Positions 42,549 to 50,968 of a stretch of 64,000 nucleotides of DNA are shown here, one piece after another. Both the position numbers and the translations under genes were made by a program. Within the stretch, counting starts at the first letter, position 1; each line of letters begins with the position of its first letter. Below the pieces are notes generated by a model, which saw only the letters and a list, made by a program, of their open reading frames with translations, was not told where the DNA came from and searched no databases. This stretch comes from Pseudomonas sp. NCCP-436 (GTDB lineage Bacteria > Pseudomonadota > Gammaproteobacteria > Pseudomonadales > Pseudomonadaceae): assembly GCF_019656335.1 (NCBI RefSeq), contig NZ_BPLZ01000003.1, forward strand, positions 248,001-312,000, read 5' to 3'.

Positions 42549-43081
42549 TCCGCCATACCCGCGTCGGCTGTGCGCCAGGCCTGTGCTATGGCCAGCTGGA
42601 TGTGCCGCTGGCGAAGAGCTTTGCCGAGGAGGCGCACGCTGTGCGGGAAAGCCTGGCCGTGCGGTTCCCTGCGGGCCTGCCACCGGTATGGAGCAGCCCC
42701 AGCCAGCGTTGCCGCGCTCTGGCCGATGCACTGCTGGTGCCCTACCGGGTCGATCCACGCTTGATGGAACTGAACTTCGGTCTCTGGGAGGGGCGCACCT
42801 GGGCCGAACTGGACTCGCCGCAAGCCCGCCACTGGGCCGACCATTGGCAGAGCGCAGCACCACCTGGCGGGGAGTCGCTGCCGGAGCTGCTTGCCCGACT
42901 ACAGAGTTTTCTCGGCAGCATCCCGCACAGTGACGTCCTGTTGATCACACATGCCGGGCCGATTCGCGCGCTGCATCACCTGGTCGTCGGCGAGTCACTG
43001 GATAAAGCCTTTGCAAGGCCCGTAGACCATGGCCACCTGCTCACTCTGCCTCTGGATCAGGCTTTGCACGAGAAGCACTAA
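42533..43081 (+). CDS. cobC: alpha-ribazole phosphatase (histidine phosphatase family)
   Basis: A 182-residue histidine phosphatase. The catalytic RHT motif is LYLIRHTRV (residues 3-11), and the second histidine is in LITHAGPIRALHH. It should remove phosphate from alpha-ribazole phosphate or adenosylcobalamin phosphate. The start is a GTG at 42533, inside the end of cobS; the short overlap indicates translational coupling. A general phosphoglycerate-mutase-like role is unlikely given the neighbours. Confidence 0.9.
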   Translation: MSLYLIRHTRVGCAPGLCYGQLDVPLAKSFAEEAHAVRESLAVRFPAGLPPVWSSPSQRCRALADALLVPYRVDPRLMELNFGLWEGRTWAELDSPQARHWADHWQSAAPPGGESLPELLARLQSFLGSIPHSDVLLITHAGPIRALHHLVVGESLDKAFARPVDHGHLLTLPLDQALHEKH

Positions 43082-43149
43082 GGGTTGGTCAGAACCCCGC
43101 ATTCTGAACATCTGTCATTGCCAACCAGCGCCCTGCCGGCTATGGTGCG

Positions 43150-43456
43150 CGCGTTTTCCATTCAGGTGTGCTGCTGCAAGGCGTGCATTAAACGGGAAGC
43201 CGGTGCGTTCAATGGAACAATTCCGGCGCTGCCCCCGCAACGGTAATCGACCGCGACCCTTGTGATCGCCGTCCGCTCAACAGCCACTGTGTTTCGACAC
43301 GGGAAGGCGAGTGCGATGAGAGTCGAGAGCCCGGAGACCGGCCTGAGCGGATTCGACTGGTGTTGCGGAGGGCAGCACCGTCAAGCGCGGCAGCCTGCAC
43401 TTCCCGGTTTTCCCGCTTGTTCCTGCCCTCCTCAAAAGCGCTTCGATCTTTTGAGG
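43150..43456 (+). promoter_or_regulatory. cobalamin (B12) riboswitch with RBS-sequestering hairpin upstream of btuB
   Basis: The conserved aptamer is clear: CGGGAAGCCGGTGCG at 43180-43194, then the B12 box GCTGCCCCCGCAACGGTAA at 43228-43246, and the closing CCGGAGACCGGCCTG near 43331-43345. The expression platform follows. CCTCAAAAG (43430-43438) pairs with CTTTTGAGG (43448-43456), which contains the GAGG ribosome-binding site of btuB. A second long-range pair, GGAGGGCAG (43367-43375) with CTGCCCTCC (43423-43431), shares two bases with that hairpin. Bound cobalamin should favour the closed site and shut off btuB translation. Confidence 0.93.
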
Positions 43457-43466
43457 ATTTATCACG

Positions 43467-45374
43467 ATGAAACTGTCCCCTTTGGCTTTGGCCATCGCCC
43501 TGATGCCGAGCCTTGCACTTGCTCAAACGCCGTCCCACGAGGACGCACTGAAACTGTCCGACACCCTGATCACTGCCAATCGCGATGTTGAGCAGCGCGG
43601 CAACAGCAGCGCAGCCAGTACCGTATTCACGCGCGCGGATATCGAGCGACTGCGTCCTTCCAGCGTGCCTCAACTGCTGGCTCAGGTGCCCGGCGTGCAA
43701 GTGGCCAACTATGGCGGTCGTGGCGCGGCCTATGGTCTTTTCATCCGCGGCACCAGCACAGCCCAAACTCTGATTCTGATTGATGGGGTTCGGGCCGGCT
43801 CCGCCACTGCTGGCGGCGCCGCACTGCAGTTTCTCAGCGTGGATCAGATCGAGCGTATCGAGGTACTGCGCGGCTCGCGCTCTGCCATCCACGGTGCCGA
43901 CGCCATGGGCGGCGTGATCCAGATTTTCACCCGCCGCGGTGAAGGCGAAGGTCTGCGCCCCTATGTACGCCTCGCCGGCGGCAGCGACAGCACCTGGGAA
44001 CGCACCCTGGGCCTTTCCGGAGGGGATGAACGCACGCGTTTCAACCTCTCCGCCGGGCTGGATGAAACCGCAGGCATCGACCGTACCCGCAACTCATTCG
44101 GCAGTGACGCAGACCACGATGCCTACCGCAACCGATCCCTGGCCCTCAGCCTGAGCCATCGCGTCAACGAAGCTCTGGAAGCAGGCTTTACCGTTCTGGA
44201 TCAACGCGGCAAAACTGAAATCGACAACCCGTTCGGCCGTTGGGACGCAACGGCTGGTCCCTGGGGCGCCTCCGTTCCGGCCGAGCCATACGACGAATAC
44301 CGCATCAGCACCAGCACCCTATGGCTGGACGGGCGTATCAACGACATCTGGCGCAGCCGTATCGAACTCGGTCACAGTGAGGACAAACAGGAGAACTTCG
44401 ACAAGCTATTCCCCGGCAGCACCGTCAACAATACCTATCGCGACTCGCTGAACTGGCTCAATACCCTGACACTCGGCAACGGCCACAGCCTGCGCCTGGG
44501 CGCGGACTACCTGAAGGATAAGGTTCGCAGCAGCAACGAATTTGCGGTCGAAAACCGCGACAACAAGGCCGTGTTCATCCAGCACAGCTTCCAGGGCGAG
44601 CAATTCGGCACCGAGCTGGGCATGCGTCATGATGACAACGAGCAGTTCGGCACCGAGAACACGTTCAATGGCGCACTGAGCTACCAGCTCGATGCGGACA
44701 ACCAATTGATTCTGTCCTACTCCGAAGGCTTCCGCGTACCGACCTTCGCCGACCTGTACTGGCCATTCGACGGCTTCTACCAGGGCAACCCGGATCTCAA
44801 GCCGGAAAAATCCCGCAGCTACGAGTTGCAATGGCGCAGCCAGCTCACCCCAAGCACCCAGCTGGAAGCCTCACTGTATCGCACCGACTTCCGCGACCTG
44901 ATCGCCACCACAGCCGACTGGAGCACGGTGGACAACATCAACCGGGCGCGGGTTAACGGCTTCGAGGCAACCCTCAAGCAGGAGCTGTTCGGCTGGCACG
45001 GCGATCTGGGCGTCAGCATCATTGATCCGCGCAACCGCGAGAATGGCCGCCTGCTGCCCAACCGTGCCAAGCGTACGCTTAACCTGAATCTGGATCGCCA
45101 GTTCGGCAGCATCGGACTGGGGGCGACCTTTACCGCCGTCAGCGACAGCGTCCAGTACGCCGGCGCGACTGCCACGAAACTCCCCGGTTACGGCACGCTG
45201 GATTTGCGCGCGACCTGGCAGGCCAGCAGCGATCTGGCGTTCGACCTGAAGTGGGCCAACGTCCTGAATAAGGACTACAGCCGCCTGCTCTACCAATACC
45301 AAGGCCAGCACCATGGCTATCAGGAAACTCCTGCAACCGTGATGCTTGGCATGACCTGGATACCTCAACTGTAA
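43467..45374 (+). CDS. btuB: TonB-dependent vitamin B12 outer-membrane receptor
   Basis: A 635-residue outer-membrane receptor. It has a signal peptide (1-19, ending LALA), a TonB-box-like segment DALKLSDTLITANRDV, the plug domain (about 40-150; VPQLLAQVPGVQVANYGG, IEVLRGSRSAIHGADAMGG) and a 22-strand barrel ending in a terminal aromatic/hydrophobic strand (TPATVMLGMTWIPQL). It imports cobalamin and cobinamide with TonB energy. The riboswitch directly upstream and btuFCD downstream fix the substrate. Confidence 0.95.
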   Translation: MKLSPLALAIALMPSLALAQTPSHEDALKLSDTLITANRDVEQRGNSSAASTVFTRADIERLRPSSVPQLLAQVPGVQVANYGGRGAAYGLFIRGTSTAQTLILIDGVRAGSATAGGAALQFLSVDQIERIEVLRGSRSAIHGADAMGGVIQIFTRRGEGEGLRPYVRLAGGSDSTWERTLGLSGGDERTRFNLSAGLDETAGIDRTRNSFGSDADHDAYRNRSLALSLSHRVNEALEAGFTVLDQRGKTEIDNPFGRWDATAGPWGASVPAEPYDEYRISTSTLWLDGRINDIWRSRIELGHSEDKQENFDKLFPGSTVNNTYRDSLNWLNTLTLGNGHSLRLGADYLKDKVRSSNEFAVENRDNKAVFIQHSFQGEQFGTELGMRHDDNEQFGTENTFNGALSYQLDADNQLILSYSEGFRVPTFADLYWPFDGFYQGNPDLKPEKSRSYELQWRSQLTPSTQLEASLYRTDFRDLIATTADWSTVDNINRARVNGFEATLKQELFGWHGDLGVSIIDPRNRENGRLLPNRAKRTLNLNLDRQFGSIGLGATFTAVSDSVQYAGATATKLPGYGTLDLRATWQASSDLAFDLKWANVLNKDYSRLLYQYQGQHHGYQETPATVMLGMTWIPQL

Positions 45375-45377
45375 GAT

Positions 45378-45434
45378 GTCGTGGTTCCCCGCAAAGCGGG
45401 TAACCACGACCCCGCCCTGGTAAAACGCCAGGGC
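45378..45434 (+). terminator. tandem hairpins between btuB and btuF
   Basis: The first stem pairs GTCGTGGTTCCCCGC with GCGGGTAACCACGAC across AAA (45378-45410; one mismatch). The second pairs GCCCTGG with CCAGGGC across seven bases (45414-45434). There is no T-run. They probably lower expression of the btuFCD genes relative to btuB or stabilise the btuB message. Confidence 0.55.
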
Positions 45435-45457
45435 CTACTCCGACAAGGTCTTTCTCC

Positions 45458-46231
45458 ATGCTGCGCCTGGCGCCCTTAATGCTGATCCTTCTCCTGACGC
45501 TTTCAGGCCGGGTTCATGCAGCCACGCCTCAGCGCATTCTCTCCCTCGACCTATGCCTGGACTGGCTGCTTGCCCATCATGCTGAACGGCAAAAGGTCGT
45601 GGCACTTTCGCCCCTGCAAAAGCGCTACCCCATCGACTGGATCGGTGCCGACTGGCCATTGCACGACGGCAGCCTAGAGGGGGTCTATGCGCTGCAACCG
45701 GATCTGGTACTGGTCGGCCAGTTCGCCGCGATCATGTTGCGCCAGCGCCTGCAAAGCCTGGGCATGCGCGTGGCAGTACTGCCGCTGCCATCCACCCTGT
45801 CCCAGGTAGTGGACTACGAAAAACAGTTCCTGTGGCATCTGAATCTGCCGGAATCCCGTGCCAGTGAAGTTCCGCCGCCACTACCACGCCCCACCAGGAC
45901 GCAGCGCCTGCTGCTGCTCGGCTCCAACGGTATCGGCACCGGCTCCGGCACGCTGGAGCATGAAATTCTCGAACATGCCGGCTGGACCAACTACCTCCGC
46001 GAGCCAGGTTATCAACGCCTCGATCTGGAGCAGGTGGTCAGCGATCCTCCTGATGCGATCCTGTGGGCCGCCCCGGAACATCGTGCATTAGCCAACCAGT
46101 TCGCTGAACATCCGGCGCTGGCCAGGGCCGTGCCTGCCGAGCGCTGGCTGGTTACCGACTACTGGCGCTGGCAATGCCCGGGCCCCTGGACCTGGGAACT
46201 GATAGGACAATTGCACCAATGGCTCGACTGA
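45458..46231 (+). CDS. btuF: cobalamin ABC transporter substrate-binding protein, BtuF-like
   Basis: A 257-residue periplasmic binding protein of the helical-backbone (type III) class with a signal peptide (1-21, ending RVHA). It has the two-lobed pattern RILSLDLCLDWLLAHH / LQPDLVLVGQ at the N-lobe and LEQVVSDPPDAILWAAPEH at the C-lobe. It should capture cobalamin after BtuB and hand it to BtuCD. A haem- or siderophore-binding relative is excluded mainly by context. Its end overlaps btuC by 13 bases. Confidence 0.88.
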   Translation: MLRLAPLMLILLLTLSGRVHAATPQRILSLDLCLDWLLAHHAERQKVVALSPLQKRYPIDWIGADWPLHDGSLEGVYALQPDLVLVGQFAAIMLRQRLQSLGMRVAVLPLPSTLSQVVDYEKQFLWHLNLPESRASEVPPPLPRPTRTQRLLLLGSNGIGTGSGTLEHEILEHAGWTNYLREPGYQRLDLEQVVSDPPDAILWAAPEHRALANQFAEHPALARAVPAERWLVTDYWRWQCPGPWTWELIGQLHQWLD

Positions 46232-47205
46232 TCACGCCCCTACTCGGCGCTCTGCTGCTGATCGCGACCCTGCTCTCGCTGAGCCTGGGCTCGGCTACCG
46301 TGAATGTTCTCGACGGACTGCTCGACTGGCTGCGCGGCGCGGATACACTCGCCGCCATCGTGATCGGCGATATCCGTCTGCCGCGTACCCTGCTGGCCAT
46401 TTGCGTCGGAGCAGCTCTCGGGCTTTCCGGAGCTGCCTTGCAGGGGCTATTGCGCAATCCGTTGGCTGACCCTGGCCTTATCGGTGTCAGCCAGGGTGCG
46501 GCGCTGGGTGCGGCAGCCGTGTTTTATTTCGGTTTGCTGTCGTTTGCCGGCGAAATGGCCCCAGCCCTGGCCGGGCTGATTGGCGCCAGCATCGCACTGG
46601 TTCTGATGCTGGCACTGGCCGGTTCCTCACGCCCTTCTATGGTGATCATGGCCGGGCTCGCCATTTCCACCGTCAGTGGCGCGATGCTGGCGATGGTGCT
46701 GAATTTCGCGCCCAATCCCTATGCCATGCAGGAATTGGTGTTCTGGCTGCTGGGCTCGGTGGCCGAGCGCGGCCTGGATCATCTGCGCCTCCTGTTGCCC
46801 GCCCTGCTGATCGGCAGCATGCTGATCTTGCGCCAGCGCCCGCTTCTGTACGGCCTCAGCCTGGGAGAACACACCGCACAGAGCCTTGGCCTGAACGTCA
46901 AGCGCGGCAGCCGGCTGGTTGTGCTGGGGGCCGCGATGTTGGTGGGCTCAGCGGTCGCCGTGGCAGGAGCCATCGGTTTTGTCGGCCTGATCGTGCCGCA
47001 CCTCATCCGTCCACTGGTGCGGCATCGCCCGGATCGGTTACTGGTTCCAGCCATGTTCGCCGGCGCCACGCTGGTGCTCTGTGCCGACCTGCTGGTGCGG
47101 CTGTTGCCGCCGGGACGTGAACTCAAACTGGGGGTGCTGACATCACTGATTGGCGCACCGCTGTTCATCTGGCTGGTGTGGCGGGAGCGGCAGAAATGGA
47201 GCTGA
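46219..47205 (+). CDS. btuC: cobalamin ABC transporter permease, FecCD/BtuC family
   Basis: A 328-residue permease with about ten hydrophobic segments. Family motifs are RLPRTLLAICVGAALGLSGAALQGLLRNPLADPGLIGVSQGAALGA, and the GAIGFVGLIVPHLIRPLVRHR loop with the Gly-rich ATPase contact. The ATG at 46219 (MARLITPLLG) lies inside the end of btuF. It forms the channel with a second copy of itself and works with BtuD. Confidence 0.92.
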   Translation: MARLITPLLGALLLIATLLSLSLGSATVNVLDGLLDWLRGADTLAAIVIGDIRLPRTLLAICVGAALGLSGAALQGLLRNPLADPGLIGVSQGAALGAAAVFYFGLLSFAGEMAPALAGLIGASIALVLMLALAGSSRPSMVIMAGLAISTVSGAMLAMVLNFAPNPYAMQELVFWLLGSVAERGLDHLRLLLPALLIGSMLILRQRPLLYGLSLGEHTAQSLGLNVKRGSRLVVLGAAMLVGSAVAVAGAIGFVGLIVPHLIRPLVRHRPDRLLVPAMFAGATLVLCADLLVRLLPPGRELKLGVLTSLIGAPLFIWLVWRERQKWS

Positions 47206-47924
47206 TTCGAGCTGTCGGCGTGGGCGTGGAAGAACGCCTGCAAGACGTTGACCTAAACCTGAACGCGGGCGAAGTGATAGGCATCATCGGCCCCAACGGC
47301 TCAGGCAAATCCACCCTGCTCAACTGCCTGGCTGGTGTCCAGGCTCATCACGGGCAGGTACTTATCGGCGGCCAGCCCGAGAAGCATCTGAACGCCAAAG
47401 AACGAGCGCGACAGGTTGCGCTGTTGCCGCAATCGAGTCAGAGCGCCTGGGCGCTGAACGTGGAAAATATTGTCACCCTGGGCCGGTTGCCCTGGGGCGA
47501 TGAGGACATCGACAAGATTCACCATGCCATGCATCAGGCTGGCATCTGGCAGTGGCGTAAACGGCGTATCGATCAGCTCTCCGGTGGTGAGCAGACCCGC
47601 GTCTGGCTGGCCCGTGTACTGGCCGGAGAACCCCGCGTATTGATTGCCGACGAGCCGGTAGCCAGCCTCGATCTCTATTATCAGCGGCACATTCTGGATC
47701 TGCTGCGCGCGTATGCCAGCGAAGGACGCGGCGTGCTGGTATCCATCCACGATCTGACACTTGCCGCGCGTTATTGCGATCGCCTGTGCCTGATGCACCA
47801 GGGCCGCATCTACCAGTCCGGCACAACGCAAAAGGTGCTGAAGCCCGAACATCTGGCCAAGGTGTTTAACGTCGAGGTTCACGTGGACTTCAGCGTCACC
47901 CCACCCATCATCCAGCCGAGGTGA
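47196..47924 (+). CDS. btuD: cobalamin ABC transporter ATP-binding protein
   Basis: A 242-residue ATPase with Walker A GPNGSGKST, the Q-loop LPQSSQSAW, signature LSGGEQTR and Walker B VLIADEPVASLD, followed by the H-loop SIHDLTLAARY. It starts within the last ten bases of btuC (ATG at 47196). It powers BtuC. The following gene begins four bases after its stop. Confidence 0.93.
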   Translation: MELIRAVGVGVEERLQDVDLNLNAGEVIGIIGPNGSGKSTLLNCLAGVQAHHGQVLIGGQPEKHLNAKERARQVALLPQSSQSAWALNVENIVTLGRLPWGDEDIDKIHHAMHQAGIWQWRKRRIDQLSGGEQTRVWLARVLAGEPRVLIADEPVASLDLYYQRHILDLLRAYASEGRGVLVSIHDLTLAARYCDRLCLMHQGRIYQSGTTQKVLKPEHLAKVFNVEVHVDFSVTPPIIQPR

Positions 47925-47928
47925 ATTC

Positions 47929-48489
47929 ATGGCATTGAAAATGAGCAAGAACCTCGACGAGGTCTGCTACCCCTTCATTCTGGAAGCCTCGGTGCTCTGC
48001 GATTTCGAAGTGCTCACCGATGAGCTGTGTGGCCATATCGGTGAGATCATCGAACTAACACCGTTCGATGATCTGCGGGCTGATCTGGAACGGTTGCAAC
48101 CTTTGGCCTTTCATGTGAACGGCTCGATTCGCGGCCGACTGGCCGTGGAGGAAACGGATCTGGCCTGGCTGCAGGAACGCCTAGGCCACTACAAACAAGA
48201 GGTAAGCGAACGTCTGAAGGGGTTCGTGTTACCACGGGGAAGCGCACCGGTGCCGCAACTTCACCACGCCCGTTCCTGCGCGAAAAAAGCCATACGCGCA
48301 ATGGTTCGGGTGGATCAGGAAGGCCTCGAAGTGCCGGTGATCCTGCCGCGCCTATGCAACATGATGGTGAACTACTTCTTTGTGCTGACGCTGGTAATCA
48401 ACCAGCGCCGCGGAATCAACGAGGTGCCTTTCGTCAGCAAGAGTTACGGCTCAAGCCGAGAGACCAGTACCTGTTTGGGGACACGATAG
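47929..48489 (+). CDS. PduO-type cobalamin adenosyltransferase-like protein lacking the N-terminal ATP loop
   Basis: A 186-residue protein. Residues 100-175 match the C-terminal half of PduO-type ATP:cob(I)alamin adenosyltransferases: FVLPRGSAPVPQLHHARSCAKKAIRAMVRV, then PRLCNMMVNYFFVLTLVINQR. The usual N-terminal TRTGDxGTT ATP-binding loop is missing; instead the chain starts MALKMSKNLDEVCYPF. It follows btuD by four bases, so a role in handling or adenosylating imported corrinoid is likely, but normal catalysis is doubtful. Its 3' end overlaps the convergent membrane-protein gene by 46 bases. Confidence 0.75.
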   Translation: MALKMSKNLDEVCYPFILEASVLCDFEVLTDELCGHIGEIIELTPFDDLRADLERLQPLAFHVNGSIRGRLAVEETDLAWLQERLGHYKQEVSERLKGFVLPRGSAPVPQLHHARSCAKKAIRAMVRVDQEGLEVPVILPRLCNMMVNYFFVLTLVINQRRGINEVPFVSKSYGSSRETSTCLGTR

Positions 48490-48866
48490 AGAGTCAGGGT
48501 CATCAGACTGCCCGATACCAGCAGAAGGCAGGCCACAGCCTCAAGCCCCGACAACGAACCCAACGCCGCGAACCACGCCGGCAGCGCTGCACAATACATC
48601 CCCACAAGCTGCGCACGTTGCAAGGTGACCCAACGCTCGCGCTCACCGGCTTTGTCCTGCTCCCGCATCGCGAAGAGAGCTCGCTTGTACGAGGAAAACG
48701 CCTTGAGGCTTGGAAACAAGGCGAGCAGGCCAGTAATGAATATCGCGAAGGGCGGCAAACCGAGGTTGAAGTCGATAGCGCCCAGCAGGATCCAGGGCAG
48801 GAAGCAAGCCGCCACCCCAAGCCACCAGAAACGATTCAGCCGCTGCCTTTCCCCGCTACGCGTCAT
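48444..48866 (-). CDS. small membrane protein in operon with ribA
   Basis: A 140-residue protein with four hydrophobic segments (about 12-32, 34-52, 88-105, 107-125) and a basic, Arg/Lys-rich loop between the second and third. It has no recognised function. Its ATG overlaps the ribA stop (ATGA), so it is translated after ribA. An equivalent small membrane gene sits next to ribA in other pseudomonads. Confidence 0.75.
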   Translation of the reverse strand: MTRSGERQRLNRFWWLGVAACFLPWILLGAIDFNLGLPPFAIFITGLLALFPSLKAFSSYKRALFAMREQDKAGERERWVTLQRAQLVGMYCAALPAWFAALGSLSGLEAVACLLLVSGSLMTLTLYRVPKQVLVSRLEP

Positions 48867-49480
48867 GATTCTTTGGCTTCACCCTGATGTATTTCACCCA
48901 GCATATGGCCGAGTTTGCCGGCCTTGGTAGCCAGATAACGTTCATTGTAGGGATTGCGGGCAATCTGCAGCGGCACACGATGATCCACGCAAATACCCAT
49001 CTCACCCAACGCCTTGACCTTGCGCGGGTTGTTGGTCATCAGTTTGAGACTGTGGATGCCCAAGTGCTCAAGCATCGGCAGACAGATGGAGTAGTCCCGC
49101 TGATCAGCCCGGAACCCCAGGCGCTCGTTGGCTTCCACTGTATCGGCACCGCCATCCTGCAGCTTGTAGGCCCGGATCTTGTTCAAGAGGCCAATACCAC
49201 GGCCTTCCTGGCGCAGGTACAGCAGCACGCCACGACCTTCTCTGGCAATGGCCTTTAGCGCCGCTTCGAGCTGGGCGCCGCAGTCGCAGCGCAAGCTGAA
49301 CAAGGCATCGCCGGTCAGACATTCGGAATGCAGGCGCCCCAGCACCGGAGCACCATCGGCCACATCGCCAAAAGTCAGGGCAACGTGTTCCTTGCCTGTG
49401 GCCTCGTCGAGAAAACCATGCATGGTGAACACACCGAAGGGTGTGGGCAGTTGGGAGGCGGCGACGAACACGACGGACAC
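48863..49480 (-). CDS. ribA: GTP cyclohydrolase II
   Basis: A 205-residue enzyme that opens the imidazole ring of GTP as the first step of riboflavin synthesis. The zinc cysteines are Cys54, Cys65 and Cys67 ([16 protein letters not shown]). The GTP loop [20 protein letters not shown] and the [13 protein letters not shown] segment follow. It is a complete stand-alone enzyme, which matters because the RibA half of the RibBA protein at 53086 lacks the zinc site. It lies apart from the main rib cluster. Confidence 0.96.
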   Translation of the reverse strand: MSVVFVAASQLPTPFGVFTMHGFLDEATGKEHVALTFGDVADGAPVLGRLHSECLTGDALFSLRCDCGAQLEAALKAIAREGRGVLLYLRQEGRGIGLLNKIRAYKLQDGGADTVEANERLGFRADQRDYSICLPMLEHLGIHSLKLMTNNPRKVKALGEMGICVDHRVPLQIARNPYNERYLATKAGKLGHMLGEIHQGEAKES

Positions 49481-49600
49481 CGGATACTCCTAGCAGTGAG
49501 TACGAAACAGGGGCGGTATTGTATCAGCAGCCTCCGGCTGCGGGTCAGTCGGAATTAGCTATTGAGTGAATCAGCCTGACACCACCGACGGGCTTACACC

Positions 49601-50245
49601 TCAAAGTTTGGACTCAAGCACCAGCATGCCCTGCTCCTCGCGCCAGCGCACGCGACCAAGGAAACTCATGCCCAGCAGCGCCTCGTGCGGAGCGCCCCCC
49701 TCAAGCACCACGGCTTCGACGCCGAGCACCTCCAGATCGCCGATCTTGACCCGGTCGAGCATCACTTTCCAGCCGCGGCTGATGCCACTGGCAGTGCTCA
49801 CCTGCAGTGGCTTGCCGACAACCCGGTAATCGATAGCCAATCGACCGGCATGTACCTCGTTGAGTGCCACCGAAGTGGCGCCGGTATCGACCAGAAACTG
49901 CACCGTCTGGCCATTCACGGAACCGGCCACCCAGTAGTGCCCGCCAATCCCGCGAGCAATGCTCAGGGTCTTCACCTGCGGCTCGGCAAAGCCGGCGCTG
50001 TACTCACGGCTCAAGCCATAACGACGCTCCACACCGTCGACATTCAGCAACGCCCCCTGGCGATCCACACTGATAACCCGAACCCCGCCAGGACCGGTGC
50101 CCCCTTCCTTCACCAGCTTGCGCTGGCCATCGACGCTGAGCACCGCGGCTCCCGGAAACAAACCGACCACCTGAACCTGAGAGGCCGACCAACAATAGCC
50201 CGAGACCAGTAGAACAAGGCCGGCAAGACAATAACGAAGCTGCAT
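49601..50245 (-). CDS. retropepsin-like aspartic protease, periplasmic (clan AA)
   Basis: A 214-residue exported protein with a signal peptide or N-terminal anchor (1-20). A C-terminal single aspartic protease domain has the motif FLVDTGATSVALN (near 117-129) and the second conserved GMSFLGRVRW. Such proteins act as homodimers. The N-terminal half (VQVVGLFPGAAVLSVDGQRKLVKEGGTGPGGVRV) is the conserved TIGR02281-type leader domain. Its substrate is unknown. The ATG at 50245 is chosen at the signal peptide. Confidence 0.87.
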   Translation of the reverse strand: MQLRYCLAGLVLLVSGYCWSASQVQVVGLFPGAAVLSVDGQRKLVKEGGTGPGGVRVISVDRQGALLNVDGVERRYGLSREYSAGFAEPQVKTLSIARGIGGHYWVAGSVNGQTVQFLVDTGATSVALNEVHAGRLAIDYRVVGKPLQVSTASGISRGWKVMLDRVKIGDLEVLGVEAVVLEGGAPHEALLGMSFLGRVRWREEQGMLVLESKL

Positions 50246-50425
50246 GGGAAACGGCCTCCTGGCACTAACGAAGAAAAACGCCGAAATGACGTCCTTCCTG
50301 ACTCGAGGCGACACGCAGCCTTCTGCCCGCGCACCTCAGGGAAACCTGTCGAGGATACCGCGTCGGCGAGACGGGTCGCGGCAGTTGCGCACATTCACCG
50401 ACATTCCCCGCAGCAGACAGCCCGC

Positions 50426-50959
50426 TCAACCCAGTAGCGTCAGTCCGTACTGCCCCCAGCCCCAGACCAGTCCCTGCATTGCCAGCCAGGCGAAGACCCC
50501 GGCCAGAATGTCGTCCAGCATGATGCCGACACCACCGTGCACATGCCGGTCGATCCAGCGAATCGGCCAGGGCTTGAGGATGTCGAACAGGCGGAACATG
50601 ACAAAGCCCAGCAGCAACCAGATCCATCCCTCCGGCACCAGCCACAGAGTGATCCACATGCCGACCATCTCGTCCCAGACGATACCTTCATGGTCGTGTA
50701 CACGCAGGTCGTCGGCGACCTTGCCGCACAGCCAGAAGCCGAACAGCATGGTCAGCCCGAGCATCAGCCAGTAACCCCAGTCCGGCAGCATCTGCCACAG
50801 CGGCACGAAAGGCAGTGCGACCAGTGAGCCCCAGGTGCCGGGTGCCTTGGGCAGGGTGCCGGAGCCAAAACCGAAGGCAATGAAATGCCAGGGATTGCGC
50901 CAGATCGAAGGCGGCACATACTCGGCGGGAATCTGCTTGGAGTGATCGGTCACGCGCAT
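50426..50959 (-). CDS. pgpA: phosphatidylglycerophosphatase A
   Basis: A 177-residue membrane enzyme that dephosphorylates phosphatidylglycerol phosphate. Conserved features are FGSGTLPKAPGTWGSL near the N-terminus, DHEGIVWDEMVG in the middle and VHGGVGIMLDDILAGVFAW at the C-terminus. It is the downstream member of the rib-nusB-thiL-pgpA operon, nine bases after thiL. Confidence 0.95.
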   Translation of the reverse strand: MRVTDHSKQIPAEYVPPSIWRNPWHFIAFGFGSGTLPKAPGTWGSLVALPFVPLWQMLPDWGYWLMLGLTMLFGFWLCGKVADDLRVHDHEGIVWDEMVGMWITLWLVPEGWIWLLLGFVMFRLFDILKPWPIRWIDRHVHGGVGIMLDDILAGVFAWLAMQGLVWGWGQYGLTLLG

Positions 50960-50968
50960 TGTGTCCTG

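Noticed and set aside
43209..43892. 227-codon minus-strand frame across the riboswitch and btuB start
   Set aside because: It runs antisense through conserved riboswitch blocks and the btuB signal peptide and has no family features.
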